From positions 1 through 49,756 of the forward strand of contig JAQXOO010000007.1 of assembly GCA_029099685.1 (NCBI GenBank): DNA of 49,756 nt. Reading direction: 5' to 3'. Numbering within the stretch: the stretch's first letter is position 1; each line of letters opens with the position of its first letter. The stretch comes from Clostridia bacterium (GTDB lineage: Bacteria; Bacillota; Clostridia; Oscillospirales; Butyricicoccaceae). A program made the translations under genes and the position numbers. The notes beneath the pieces were generated by a model. The model was not told the DNA's origin, ran no database searches, and saw only the letters and a list, made by a program, of their open reading frames with translations. Shown in pieces: positions 8,263 through 15,907 of this stretch.

Positions 8263-8343
8263 CTGAACAAAAATTTCCAAACATATTTTCTGCCGCCGGT
8301 CTCAAACTATGGTCGTAAACTCAAAGAAAAGGAGATAACGATC

Positions 8344-8535
8344 ATGACCAGTAATAACAATTACGTGGATCCCAACGCCAAGGAAGCCATGAAGCAGTTC
8401 AAGATGGAGACCGCCCGCGAAGTCGGCGTCAACCTGAAGGAAGGCTACAACGGCGACCTGACCTCCAAGCAGGCCGGTACCATCGGCGGCGAAATGGTCC
8501 GCAAGATGATCAAGAAGTACGAGGAGAACCTGTAA
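8344..8535 (+). CDS. Alpha/beta-type small acid-soluble spore protein
   Basis: A 63-aa DNA-binding protein that coats spore DNA and protects it from UV and heat. It shows the family core: KQFKMETAREVGVNL near the N-terminus and the second conserved block SKQAGTIGGEMVRKMIKK. The E-V/A-G stretch is the usual GPR cleavage region, and the gpr gene lies at 11298-12167. AAGGAG precedes the ATG. Upstream 8264-8288 holds TGAACA and CATATTTT, reminiscent of a sigma-G promoter but with a short spacer, so I do not call one. A strong terminator follows. It shows that the organism forms spores. Confidence 0.95.
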   Translation: MTSNNNYVDPNAKEAMKQFKMETAREVGVNLKEGYNGDLTSKQAGTIGGEMVRKMIKKYEENL

Positions 8536-8552
8536 GCTCCCAAAAGCCTTAC

Positions 8553-8586
8553 AAAAGCGCACCCCCGGCTTGGGGGTGCGCTTTTA
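8553..8586 (+). terminator. Terminator of the SASP gene
   Basis: 14-bp perfect stem (8553-8566 with 8572-8585) with a 5-base loop, arms beginning AAAA and ending TTTT. Confidence 0.85.
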
Positions 8587-8668
8587 CATGAATTTAACGG
8601 AAGATCGGTATCCGTTTTCACACAGGGCTGGTATGCTGTTGTCAGAATGAGTGAAAAGGAGGCTGTAT

Positions 8669-9457
8669 ATGGAAGCATTACGAAGCAGAAAAGGATTTAT
8701 CTGCGATATGGACGGCGTCATCTACCACGGAGACCGCCTGCTGCCCGGCGTGAGCAGGTTTGTGGACTGGCTGTACCGGGAGGACAAGCAGTTTTTGTTC
8801 CTTACCAATTCCAGCGCCCGCTCCCCCAAGGAGCTGCAGCAAAAGCTCCTCCGCATGGGGCTGGAGGTGGATGAGAGCCATTTTTACACCAGCGCCCTGG
8901 CCACCGCCGATTTTTTGAAAAAGCAGAACCCCGGCGGCTGCAGCGCCTTTGTCATTGGCGAGCCGGGCCTGCTCAACGCCCTCCACGACGCGGGCGTCAC
9001 CTTCAACAACGTGGACCCGGAGTATGTGGTGGTGGGAGAAGGGGGGACCTACTCCTATGACACCCTTTGCCAGGCTGTGCGCCTGGTGCTGCGGGGCGCT
9101 AAGCTGATCGGCTGCAACACCGATGTGACCGGCCCCACGGAGCATGGCCTGATCCCCGCCTGCAGGGCGCTCATCGCCCCTATCGAGGCGGCCACCGGCC
9201 GCCAGGCTTATTTCGTGGGCAAGCCCAATCCGCTGATGATGCGCACCGGACTGAGGCTGCTGGGGGTGCATTCGGAAGAAGCCGTCATGATCGGCGACCG
9301 GATGGACACCGATATTGTAGCGAGTATCGAGAGCGGCCTGGACACGGTGCTGGTGCTCAGCGGCGTCACCTCCCTGGGACAGATCGAGACCTATCCCTAC
9401 CGGCCCCGGCTGGTGTTGGAGGGGGTCGGAGACATCCCCGCTCCGGAGAGCCCCTGA
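8669..9457 (+). CDS. HAD-IIA family phosphatase (NagD-like)
   Basis: A 262-aa cytosolic haloacid-dehalogenase-type phosphatase. Motif I is DMDGVIYHG with nucleophile Asp13 and acid/base Asp15; motif II is LTNSSARS; the IIA cap follows; motif III/IV is GKPNPLMM and GDRMDTDI. These place it with NagD/4-nitrophenylphosphatase-like enzymes acting on nucleotide or sugar phosphates. The start is ATG 8669, preceded by AAAAGGAGG; a GTG at 8651 lies within the ribosome-binding site region. An extended -10 (TGGTATGCT ending at 8637) without a good -35 is the likely promoter. Physiological substrate unknown. Confidence 0.9.
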   Translation: MEALRSRKGFICDMDGVIYHGDRLLPGVSRFVDWLYREDKQFLFLTNSSARSPKELQQKLLRMGLEVDESHFYTSALATADFLKKQNPGGCSAFVIGEPGLLNALHDAGVTFNNVDPEYVVVGEGGTYSYDTLCQAVRLVLRGAKLIGCNTDVTGPTEHGLIPACRALIAPIEAATGRQAYFVGKPNPLMMRTGLRLLGVHSEEAVMIGDRMDTDIVASIESGLDTVLVLSGVTSLGQIETYPYRPRLVLEGVGDIPAPESP

Positions 9458-9503
9458 CGGAAAAAACAGCTCGAAAAAAACATGGATTTTTTGAAAAATT
9501 TCG

Positions 9504-9532
9504 TTGACAAATGCAGGTTCATATGCTAATAT
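9504..9532 (+). promoter_or_regulatory. Promoter of the tRNA-Asp/tRNA-Thr operon
   Basis: Consensus TTGACA (9504-9509), 17-base spacer, TAATAT (9527-9532) with extended TG-C. Confidence 0.85.
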
Positions 9533-9565
9533 AAATATCGCCCGCTGATGAGGCGGTTGCGAAAT

Positions 9566-9642
9566 GGCCGAGTAGTTCAGTTGGTTAGAACGCTAGCCTG
9601 TCACGCTAGAGGTCGAGGGTTCGAGCCCCTTCTCGGTCGCCA
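9566..9642 (+). tRNA. tRNA-Asp (GTC)
   Basis: Full cloverleaf with acceptor GGCCGAG/CTCGGTC, anticodon GTC at 9600-9602, T-loop GGTTCGAGCC, discriminator G and encoded CCA at 9640-9642. Confidence 0.97.
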
Positions 9643-9645
9643 CCT

Positions 9646-9721
9646 GCTGCTATAGCTCAGTTGGTAGAGCGCGTCATTGGTAATGACGAGGTCGGCAGTT
9701 CAAATCTGCCTAGCAGCTCCA
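9646..9721 (+). tRNA. tRNA-Thr (GGT)
   Basis: Acceptor GCTGCTA/TAGCAGC, anticodon GGT at 9679-9681 in loop TTGGTAA, T-loop GTTCAAATC, discriminator T, encoded CCA at 9719-9721. It follows tRNA-Asp by three bases. Confidence 0.97.
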
Positions 9722-9723
9722 GA

Positions 9724-9759
9724 AAGAAAGACACGATCACATCGTGTCTTTCTTTTTTT
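9724..9759. terminator. Terminator of the tRNA pair, usable by spoIIP
   Basis: 12-bp stem (9726-9737 with 9741-9752), 3-base loop, and a seven-T run at 9753-9759. The A-rich left flank gives a T tract on the minus strand as well, serving the convergent spoIIP. Confidence 0.85.
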
Positions 9760-9796
9760 ATTTCTGTGGCGCGGGGGAGAAAGGGCGTTTCCGCAC

Positions 9797-10804
9797 TCAA
9801 GGCTCCAGCAGCGTGTCGGCCAGGGTGTCCGCAAACAGGCGGGCGGCCGCCAGGGCTTCGTCCAGGGTGTTGCCGCAGGCCCCCACCTCCAGCAGCATAC
9901 TGCCCACCCGGACGTGCTGGTTGAACCGGCTGGCGCGGATGGACATGGGCCGCATGATGCCCGGATAGCGGCTGTTGAGACGGTCGTGGAGCTGCGCCTG
10001 AAAGGTCAGGTTGCTCCGCCAGCTGCTGTGGGCAAGGCCGCCGGCGTCGGTGCCGGTGACGAACATCAGCTGGGCGGTCTGCACACCGTCCACCTCCGCC
10101 ACCGTCTTGTAGTAGACGCCTCCCGAGGCGATGGCATCCCGGTGTACGTCGATGACCAGCTGGATGGAAGGATACCGCTTCACATAGGCCTGGATGTCCT
10201 TCAGCGCCCGGTTGTAGGAGCCGCTGTAGGCCGGGTAATCGTTTAAAACGGTGCTGTGCACGGTGGAGATGCCCCGCTCGTTCAGCAGGTCGCAGATCTC
10301 CTGGCCCACGCGCAGCATATTGGCGGAGCTGTCGGTGGTGCGGTATTCGCCGGTGGCGGTATAGGTGTGCCCCGGACTGGGGGTATAGGACTCGGTGCCG
10401 TGGGTGTGCATGATGAGCACCTGCACCCCCTCCGCGCCCAGCTTCACCGGGCTGGGCTTGGACAGCAGCGAAGCGATGTCCAGGAAATAAGAGGTCTCGT
10501 TTTTATAACTGATCGTTCCGGAACTGCGATAGCCGCTGGGGGTGAACACCGGGACGGGCTCCGCGGGCACCGGGGACGCCTCCGCACCGGCGGGCAGGGC
10601 GGCGCTTTCCGCCAACAGGGGCGCCGCGTCCTCCAGCGGCAGGGGATAGGCGCCGGCAGGCTCGTCCGAGGCAGGAAGATCCATTGTCCGCGCTGGCATC
10701 ATGGTGGGTGCAGCCCGCAGGGCCAGCACCAGCAGAGCGCCCAAAAGCGCCAGCGCCGGCCCGTGCCGTCCCGGCCTGCGCACGTTTTTTGCCGTAGAAA
10801 CCAC
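9797..10804 (-). CDS. spoIIP: Stage II sporulation protein P
   Basis: Membrane-anchored cell-wall amidase/endopeptidase of 335 aa that works with SpoIID and SpoIIM to thin septal peptidoglycan and drive engulfment. One N-terminal transmembrane anchor (about 15-33) is followed by a Pro/Ala-rich linker (about 38-88) and the SpoIIP domain: HTHGTESY at 133-140, DVHRD at 219-223 and the LEVG glutamate at 306. The start is uncertain: the GTG at 10804 overlaps its own GGGAGG, and the next in-frame candidate is a GTG seven codons in. Gpr is the usual neighbour, but here a plus-strand gene is inserted between them. Confidence 0.92.
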   Translation of the reverse strand: MVSTAKNVRRPGRHGPALALLGALLVLALRAAPTMMPARTMDLPASDEPAGAYPLPLEDAAPLLAESAALPAGAEASPVPAEPVPVFTPSGYRSSGTISYKNETSYFLDIASLLSKPSPVKLGAEGVQVLIMHTHGTESYTPSPGHTYTATGEYRTTDSSANMLRVGQEICDLLNERGISTVHSTVLNDYPAYSGSYNRALKDIQAYVKRYPSIQLVIDVHRDAIASGGVYYKTVAEVDGVQTAQLMFVTGTDAGGLAHSSWRSNLTFQAQLHDRLNSRYPGIMRPMSIRASRFNQHVRVGSMLLEVGACGNTLDEALAAARLFADTLADTLLEP

Positions 10805-10886
10805 CTCCCGTCGAACAAAGGTATTCCTTTTTGCGGGAAAGTATGCTATTTTAATTAGGAAATCTCATGAAAGAAGGACTGTTTGT

Positions 10887-11288
10887 ATGCTTCAGGAACA
10901 CGCAAAGCATTTTTATCTGGATGACAACTGCAACTGTGCCGAGAGCGTGCTGCTGGCCGCCAACGCGGAATACGGCCTGGGCCTGCCGGACGACGCGGTA
11001 AAGCTGGTGGGCGGCTTCGGCGCCGGTATGGGCTGCGGAAACGCCTGCGGCGCGCTGTGCGGCGCTGTGGCTGTGCTGGGCGTCATGAAAATGGGCCGCC
11101 GCGCCCACGAGACCTATGGGTTTGGCAAGGAGTGCGGCGATCTGGTCCGTGCCTTTGAGGCGGAGATGGGCGGCACCCAGTGCTCTGTTCTGCGGAAGGT
11201 GCACGCCAACCAGGAACAGCGCTGCTTGAAAAGCGTACTGGCGGCCTGCGCCGTGCTGGAAAGCCATCTGGAGGAAACTGCCAAATAA
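10887..11288 (+). CDS. C_GCAxxG_C_C family protein
   Basis: A 133-aa cysteine-rich protein matching the family named for its motif: GFGAGMGCGNACGALCG at about 43-59, preceded by CNCAES (15-20) and followed by single cysteines at 83, 99, 113 and 121. Conserved cysteines suggest metal or redox-cofactor binding; the function of the family is not established and I do not assign one. ATG 10887 follows AAGAAGGA. An extended -10-like TGCTATTTT ends at 10852, without a convincing -35. Its stop is nine bases from the convergent gpr stop and it separates gpr from spoIIP. Confidence 0.85.
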   Translation: MLQEHAKHFYLDDNCNCAESVLLAANAEYGLGLPDDAVKLVGGFGAGMGCGNACGALCGAVAVLGVMKMGRRAHETYGFGKECGDLVRAFEAEMGGTQCSVLRKVHANQEQRCLKSVLAACAVLESHLEETAK

Positions 11289-11297
11289 CAGTTGCCG

Positions 11298-12167
11298 TCA
11301 GCATAGATACTGCTCCATTTCCGCGGAAGTCATGTGCCCCTGCAGCGCCAGATTCAGGGCGTAGCCCAGCACCTTTGCGCACTTTGCCACCTGCAGGTCG
11401 ATGTCCTTGGGCGAGACCAGCATATCCGCGTGGGGACCTTTGTCTTCGTCCAGCTGCCCGCCGGGCACCAGATTCAGGGCCAGGGTGCGGGCCTCCACCA
11501 CCGTGGGTACACCCAGGGCGATGACGGGGACGCCCAGGCTGTCGCTGTTGAGGGCGTGCCTGGGGTTGCAGGCCCCGCTGCCGGGAACGATGCCGGTATC
11601 GGACATCTGAAAGGTGCGGCACAGCCGGTCCAGAGAGCGGGAGGCCATGGCGTCGATGGCCACCACCGCCGCGGGCTGCACCCGCGCCACCGCGCCCCGG
11701 ACGATCTCCGCCGTCTCGATGCCGGTGGTGCCCAAAACACCGGAGGCCAGGGCGCACACCGGGCGCATGGACCCGAACTCCCCGGGCATGGCGCTTATCA
11801 GGTGGCGGGTGATGATCAGGTGCTCCAGCGCCAGCGGCCCCAGCGCATCGGGCGTCATGGCCCGGTTGCCCAGTCCCACTGCCAGCACCGCGCCTTTCCC
11901 GGGCAGCATGGACCGCAGCTGCTGGGCCAGCGCCATGGCTGCCCGGTAGATCCACTGGCTGTCAGATAGGGCCCGGGGCTCCATCTCCGCAGTCAGATAC
12001 CGTCCCTGAGGACGCCCCAGGGCCTGCTCGCCCCGCTTGTCCAGGATGGAGATGCTGTGGAAGGACAGGGGGGACTGCCGCCAGGCGCGGCTCTCGATCC
12101 CGGGAATGGTCTGATTTTCCAGCCCTTCCAGCCGTTCCAGGGCCAGGTCTGTGCGCCATTGATACAT
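11298..12167 (-). CDS. gpr: Spore protease GPR
   Basis: A 289-aa germination endopeptidase that degrades SASPs when the spore germinates; such a substrate is encoded at 8344-8535. It belongs to the aspartate-type A25 family. The N-terminal RTDLALE (about 5-11) is the conserved propeptide region where the zymogen processes itself, and GLGNRAMTPDALGPLALEHL, GVLGTTGIETAEIV and DAMASRS are family landmarks. The start is ATG 12167 after TTTGGAGG; the frame is open to 12401 but that upstream part overlaps the rpsT promoter and leader. It is divergent from rpsT, a common Firmicutes arrangement. Confidence 0.95.
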   Translation of the reverse strand: MYQWRTDLALERLEGLENQTIPGIESRAWRQSPLSFHSISILDKRGEQALGRPQGRYLTAEMEPRALSDSQWIYRAAMALAQQLRSMLPGKGAVLAVGLGNRAMTPDALGPLALEHLIITRHLISAMPGEFGSMRPVCALASGVLGTTGIETAEIVRGAVARVQPAAVVAIDAMASRSLDRLCRTFQMSDTGIVPGSGACNPRHALNSDSLGVPVIALGVPTVVEARTLALNLVPGGQLDEDKGPHADMLVSPKDIDLQVAKCAKVLGYALNLALQGHMTSAEMEQYLC

Positions 12168-12235
12168 GAAGAACCCTCCAAATCGGAAATTTTTGTTAGT
12201 TTCTGATGAAATCGAAAAAATATGTGAATTAACGC

Positions 12236-12264
12236 TTGCTTTTTTGCAAGAAGAATGATAGAAT
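12236..12264 (+). promoter_or_regulatory. Promoter of rpsT
   Basis: TTGCTT (12236-12241), 17-base spacer, TAGAAT (12259-12264) with extended TG-A. Confidence 0.75.
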
Positions 12265-12303
12265 AATTCTGCTGTAAATTTCGCTGTAAGGGAGGTCAGA
12301 GTC

Positions 12304-12561
12304 GTGCCCAACATCAAGTCTGCCAAGAAGCGTGTCCTGGTCAGCAAGGTCAACAACGCGAAGAATCGCGCTGCCAAGACCGAGATGAAGACCATGATCA
12401 AGAAGTTTGACGCTGCTGTCGCCGCCGGTGAAGCCGTTGAAGCTGCTTATAAAACTGCTGTCAAGACCATCGATCAGGGCGTTGCCAAGGGTATCCTGCA
12501 CAAGAACGCCGCTGCTCGTAAGAAGAGCCAGCTCACCAAGAAGCTGAACGCCGCTCAGTGA
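12304..12561 (+). CDS. rpsT: 30S ribosomal protein S20
   Basis: An 85-aa, strongly basic 16S rRNA-binding protein. It starts MPNIKSAKKRVLVSKVNNAKN and is all-helical with Lys/Ala-rich helices, as usual for S20. The start codon is GTG 12304 after GGGAGG. It is monocistronic, with its own promoter and terminator, and divergent from gpr. In several bacteria S20 represses its own translation through a non-ATG start; the GTG here would fit, but that is inference. Confidence 0.96.
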   Translation: MPNIKSAKKRVLVSKVNNAKNRAAKTEMKTMIKKFDAAVAAGEAVEAAYKTAVKTIDQGVAKGILHKNAAARKKSQLTKKLNAAQ

Positions 12562-12576
12562 TCCAAGACACAACTG

Positions 12577-12609
12577 AAAGCCGCTTTCCAAAAGGGAAGC
12601 GGCTTTTTT
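12577..12609 (+). terminator. Terminator of rpsT
   Basis: 12-bp stem with one G-T pair (12578-12589 with 12594-12605), AAAA loop, TTTTTT run. Confidence 0.85.
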
Positions 12610-12629
12610 GCGCTTTCATTCCCAAAGAG

Positions 12630-12656
12630 AAAAAAGACAGCACGGGGGCTGTCTTT
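12630..12656 (-). terminator. Secondary terminator for the minus-strand tRNA cluster
   Basis: 9-bp stem AAAGACAGC/GCTGTCTTT; in minus orientation it ends in a T run. The interval 12657-12808 shows nothing else recognisable. Confidence 0.6.
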
Positions 12657-12808
12657 CTCTTTGCAATATCGCAACGGCAGAGATTCTGGCTCTTTGCGGT
12701 ATTGAGGGAGGCGATCAGGGGTTTCGATACGATTCATTACGATTCATTCTTACCGATTACTTTCCGAAAATCCCCAATGCACAGGCTGAAGCGCGGAGCG
12801 GTAAAAAG

Positions 12809-12841
12809 GAAAAATCCCGAACGCAGGCGCATTCGGGATTT
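12809..12841 (-). terminator. Terminator of the tRNA cluster
   Basis: 10-bp inverted repeat AAATCCCGAA/TTCGGGATTT directly after the tRNA-Lys CCA, ending in TTTTTCC on the minus strand. Confidence 0.75.
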
Positions 12842-12842
12842 C

Positions 12843-12918
12843 TGGTGACTCAGCGGGGATTCGAACCCCGGACACCCTGCTTAAAAGGCAGGTGCTCTGC
12901 CGACTGAGCTACTGAGTC
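12843..12918 (-). tRNA. tRNA-Lys (TTT)
   Basis: Acceptor GACTCAG/CTGAGTC, anticodon TTT in CCTTTTAAG, T-loop GGTTCGAATCC, discriminator A, CCA encoded. Confidence 0.97.
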
Positions 12919-12921
12919 ATA

Positions 12922-12996
12922 TGGCTGGGCTGGCCGGATTTGAACCAGCGAATGCCAGAGTCAAAGTCTGGTGCCTTACCGCTTGGCGACAGCCCA
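12922..12996 (-). tRNA. tRNA-Gln (TTG)
   Basis: Acceptor TGGGCTG/CAGCCCA, anticodon TTG in ACTTTGACT, T-loop GGTTCAAATCC, discriminator G, CCA encoded. The weak first U-A pair is usual for tRNA-Gln. Confidence 0.97.
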
Positions 12997-13030
12997 GTAT
13001 AGGTACCATCCGGCAAAGGATAATGTACAC

Positions 13031-13048
13031 GCTCCTCTTTCGAGGAGC
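13031..13048 (-). other. Hairpin in the tRNA-His/tRNA-Gln spacer
   Basis: A 7-bp perfect stem GCTCCTC/GAGGAGC with a 4-base loop lies in the 65-base spacer, without a T tract. It may mark a processing site. Confidence 0.4.
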
Positions 13049-13061
13049 GATACGGTAAAAA

Positions 13062-13139
13062 TGGGGTGGATGAGGGGATTCGAACCCCCGGCCTTCAGAG
13101 CCACAATCTGACGCGCTAACCAACTGCGCCACATCCACC
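13062..13139 (-). tRNA. tRNA-His (GTG)
   Basis: Acceptor GTGGATG/CATCCAC with the extra G at position -1 opposite discriminator C, anticodon GTG, T-loop GGTTCGAATCC, CCA encoded. Confidence 0.97.
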
Positions 13140-13148
13140 ATGTTAAGC

Positions 13149-13225
13149 TGGCGCGCCTGGAGGGACTCGAACCCCCAACCTACTGCTTAGAAGGCAGTTG
13201 CTCTATCCTGCTGAGCTACAGGCGC
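13149..13225 (-). tRNA. tRNA-Arg (TCT)
   Basis: Acceptor GCGCCTG/CAGGCGC, anticodon TCT in CCTTCTAAG, T-loop GGTTCGAGTCC, discriminator G, CCA encoded. Reads AGA/AGG. Confidence 0.97.
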
Positions 13226-13254
13226 ATATCACTCAAGATAGGCTGATCAAAAAC

Positions 13255-13328
13255 TGGAGCAGGTGATGGGAATCGAACCCACGTGTTCAGCTTGGAAGGC
13301 TGACATTCTACCATTGAACTACACCTGC
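13255..13328 (-). tRNA. tRNA-Gly (TCC)
   Basis: Acceptor GCAGGTG/CACCTGC, anticodon TCC in CCTTCCAAG, T-loop GGTTCGATTCC, discriminator T, CCA encoded. First gene of the five-tRNA transcript. Confidence 0.97.
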
Positions 13329-13359
13329 GATTGTCAGACTTTCGTAAATCAGCCCTTGA

Positions 13360-13389
13360 ATTATATAACAGGGAAACACCCTTTGTCAA
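13360..13389 (-). promoter_or_regulatory. Promoter of the five-tRNA cluster
   Basis: Minus strand TTGACA (13389-13384), 18-base spacer, TATAAT (13365-13360). Confidence 0.8.
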
Positions 13390-13536
13390 GGTTTTTCCAA
13401 GAAAAAACCAAAAATTATTCCGGGGCCGGACAGCCCAGAAGGGGTGCGTTTGCCGCGGTGGGAGGAAAGGCGCCGCGCCCTCCTGAGGGAAGCCGCCGGG
13501 ACCTTCTCCGGCCGGTGTAAGGGGATGCACGAACAG
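13390..13536. other. Intergenic stretch with a GC-rich block
   Basis: No gene seen. About 13425-13520 is unusually GC-rich with several short inverted repeats (for example CGGCC motifs); it does not match SRP RNA, RNase P RNA, 6S or tmRNA landmarks that I can recognise. Confidence 0.4.
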
Positions 13537-13566
13537 ATGACCGCCTGCTTTTCGGCAGGCGGTCAT
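13537..13566 (-). terminator. Hairpin at the end of the clpE operon
   Basis: 12-bp perfect stem (13537-13548 with 13555-13566) and 6-base loop, 30 bases beyond the clpE stop. It has no T tract on either strand, so termination efficiency is uncertain. Confidence 0.5.
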
Positions 13567-13596
13567 GAAAAAGCAAAGGGCAGAAGCGGCGCTCCG

Positions 13597-15906
13597 TCAG
13601 CGGCCCTCCACCACGACCTTGCCATTCCGCACCAGAGCGTGCAGCTGGGTGATGGCGGTCTGGCAGCTGTCCAGAATCAGATTGGCCGCCTGGTCCTCCA
13701 CCTGCTTTTCGATCAGGCGGCGCAGGTTGCGGGCGCCGAACTTGACGGAAAAGCTGTCCTCGGCCAGCTTTTCGGGGACGGCTGCATCCCAGGTAAGGGT
13801 GATGCCGGCGCGGGCTACGCCGCGCTTCAGATCCTCCAGCATAATGGCGGCGATTTTTGTAAAGTCCGCCTTGGTCAGCTGGTTGAAGGAGATGACCTCG
13901 TCGATGCGGTTGATAAACTCGGGCCGCATGATGTCGGACAGCGCCTTCAGGGCCTTTTCCCGGCCCTGCTGGGTCAGCGTGTTGCCAAAGCCCACCGCGC
14001 CGTCCCGGCGGTCGGAGCCGGCGTTGGAGGTCATGATGATGACGGTGTTTTCAAAATTGACATACCGGCCCTGGGCATCGGTGATGCGGCCGTCATCCAG
14101 GATCTGCAGCAGCGCGTTGAGCACGTCGGGATGGGCCTTTTCGATCTCGTCGAACAGGATGACGCAGTAGGGGCGCCGGCGCACCTTTTCGGTGAGCTGG
14201 CCGGCCTCGTCATAGCCCACATAGCCGGGAGGGGCGCCGATGAGCTTGGACACGCTGTGCTTTTCCATATATTCGCTCATGTCCAGACGGATCAGGGCGT
14301 CTTCCGTGTCAAACAGGTCGGCGGCCAGCCGCTTCACCAGTTCGGTCTTGCCCACGCCGGTGGGGCCCACAAAGATGAAGGAGACCGGCTTGCGTTTTTC
14401 GCTGATGCCGGCGCGCTTGCGGCGGATGGCGGCGGCAACCGCGTCCACAGCCTCGTCCTGGCCGATGACCCGGCTTTTCAGCCGGTCGCCCAGTTCCCGC
14501 AGACGGATGAAGTCCTGCTCCTGCACCTTGCTGGCAGGGATCTTGGTCCACAGTTCGATGACCCGTGCCAGATCGTCCAGGCTCACAACGGGAGCGGGCT
14601 CCCGGCGCAGCACCTCCAGCCGGTCCTCCAGCTGAAGGATGCGGGAACGGTTCTGGGCCAGTTTTTCGTAGCGGGAATCGTCCTGGGTCTCATCGCTTTC
14701 CAGCGCGGCCTGGTCATCCATGAGCCCGTCTAGTTCCTCCTGCAGGCGGGGAATGCTGGACAGAGCGGCGGACCGCAGATTGACATCGGAGCAGGCCTCG
14801 TCCAGCAGGTCGATGGCCTTGTCGGGCATGAAACGGTCGTTGATATACCGGTGCGCCAGATACACCGCCTGGACGATGATCTGGTCCGGGATGACCACCC
14901 CGTGGAAGGTCTCGTAATAGCTCTTCACGCCCCGCAGGATGTCCTCGGTCTCGCTGAGACTGGGCTCGTTGATGGTCACCGGCTGGAATCTGCGCTCCAG
15001 AGCGGTGTCCTTTTCGATATATTTGCGGTATTCCTTGAAGGTGGTGGCGCCGATGACCTGGATCTCACCCCGGGAAAGGGCGGGTTTTAAAATGTTGGCG
15101 GCGTTCATGCTGCCCTCGGCGTCGCCGGCGCCCACCAGGTTGTGCACCTCGTCGATGACCAGGATGATGTTGCCCAGGGCCTTGACCTCCTCAATGAGGC
15201 TCTTCATACGGCCCTCGAACTGGCCCCGGAACTGAGTGCCCGCCACCATTGCAGTCATGTCCAGCAGCCAGACCTCCTTGTTCTGGAGCTTATAGGGCAC
15301 CTCGCCACGGGCGATGCGCTGGGCCAGACCCTCGGCCACAGCGGTTTTGCCCACGCCCGGCTCGCCGATAAGGCAGGGGTTGTTCTTCTGGCGGCGGTTG
15401 AGGATCTGGATGACCCGCAGGGTCTCACTGTCCCGGCCCACCACCCGGTCCAGCTGGCCGGCGCGGGCCTTGGCCGTCAGGTCCATGGCGTAATTGTTCA
15501 GAAATTTCTTCTTTTTTTCGGCTTTTTTGCCGGGTTTGCCCGGCTTTTCCCCGGCGGTCTCTTCCTCGGGCTTGCTCTGGCGGAACAGGTTGAACAGGGG
15601 GAACGCCGGCGCGCGGGAGGGGACTTCCTCCTCGTCGCCGGACTCCTGGTCGGGGGCCTCTGCGGGAGGCATCCCCATCTGCTCCATCAGTCCGGGCAGG
15701 CTGTCGCCCAGCGCTTCCGGGGTCAGGCCGTCCAGGTCGCTGTCCTTCAGGCCGAATTTATCCAAAAGATCGGTCACCGGCTTGATGCCCAGTTCCTTGG
15801 CGCACTTGAGGCACAGGCCCTCGTTGACGGACTTTCCGTTTTCCAGTTTGGTGATGAAAACCACTGCCATATTTTTTTTGCAGCGGGCGCAGATCGGTAT
15901 ATCCAT
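13597..15906 (-). CDS. clpE: Clp ATPase, ClpE-like, with N-terminal zinc ribbon
   Basis: A 769-aa class I HSP100 unfoldase. Residues 6-35 form a C6xxC9...C32xxC35 zinc ribbon instead of the usual Clp N-domain repeats. A charged, Pro- and Lys-rich linker (about 80-135) follows. AAA+ domain 1 has Walker A GEPGVGKT (181-188) and Walker B VIDE; a short middle region (about 385-440) is helical; domain 2 has GPTGVGKT (514-521) and LFDE. A VGF tripeptide (638-640) in the usual loop indicates docking to ClpP. It should unfold damaged or regulatory proteins for ClpP. ATG 15906 lies one base after the pgsA stop, with GAGGAA inside pgsA. No ctsR or mcsAB is adjacent. Confidence 0.88.
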   Translation of the reverse strand: MDIPICARCKKNMAVVFITKLENGKSVNEGLCLKCAKELGIKPVTDLLDKFGLKDSDLDGLTPEALGDSLPGLMEQMGMPPAEAPDQESGDEEEVPSRAPAFPLFNLFRQSKPEEETAGEKPGKPGKKAEKKKKFLNNYAMDLTAKARAGQLDRVVGRDSETLRVIQILNRRQKNNPCLIGEPGVGKTAVAEGLAQRIARGEVPYKLQNKEVWLLDMTAMVAGTQFRGQFEGRMKSLIEEVKALGNIILVIDEVHNLVGAGDAEGSMNAANILKPALSRGEIQVIGATTFKEYRKYIEKDTALERRFQPVTINEPSLSETEDILRGVKSYYETFHGVVIPDQIIVQAVYLAHRYINDRFMPDKAIDLLDEACSDVNLRSAALSSIPRLQEELDGLMDDQAALESDETQDDSRYEKLAQNRSRILQLEDRLEVLRREPAPVVSLDDLARVIELWTKIPASKVQEQDFIRLRELGDRLKSRVIGQDEAVDAVAAAIRRKRAGISEKRKPVSFIFVGPTGVGKTELVKRLAADLFDTEDALIRLDMSEYMEKHSVSKLIGAPPGYVGYDEAGQLTEKVRRRPYCVILFDEIEKAHPDVLNALLQILDDGRITDAQGRYVNFENTVIIMTSNAGSDRRDGAVGFGNTLTQQGREKALKALSDIMRPEFINRIDEVISFNQLTKADFTKIAAIMLEDLKRGVARAGITLTWDAAVPEKLAEDSFSVKFGARNLRRLIEKQVEDQAANLILDSCQTAITQLHALVRNGKVVVEGR

Positions 15907-15907
15907 G

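Noticed and set aside
9661-9924. Frame starting MVERVIGNDEVGSSNLPSS
   Set aside because: This is the translation of tRNA-Thr and its terminator, a well-known mis-annotation.
12558-12907. Two overlapping plus-strand frames (from 12558 and 12608) downstream of rpsT
   Set aside because: They run over the rpsT terminator, two minus-strand terminators and tRNA-Lys, without a ribosome-binding site.
12917-13141. Minus-strand frame starting MVDVAQLVSASDCGSEGRG
   Set aside because: Translation through tRNA-His and tRNA-Gln sequences; not a protein gene. The same holds for the frame at 13216-13566 over tRNA-Gly.
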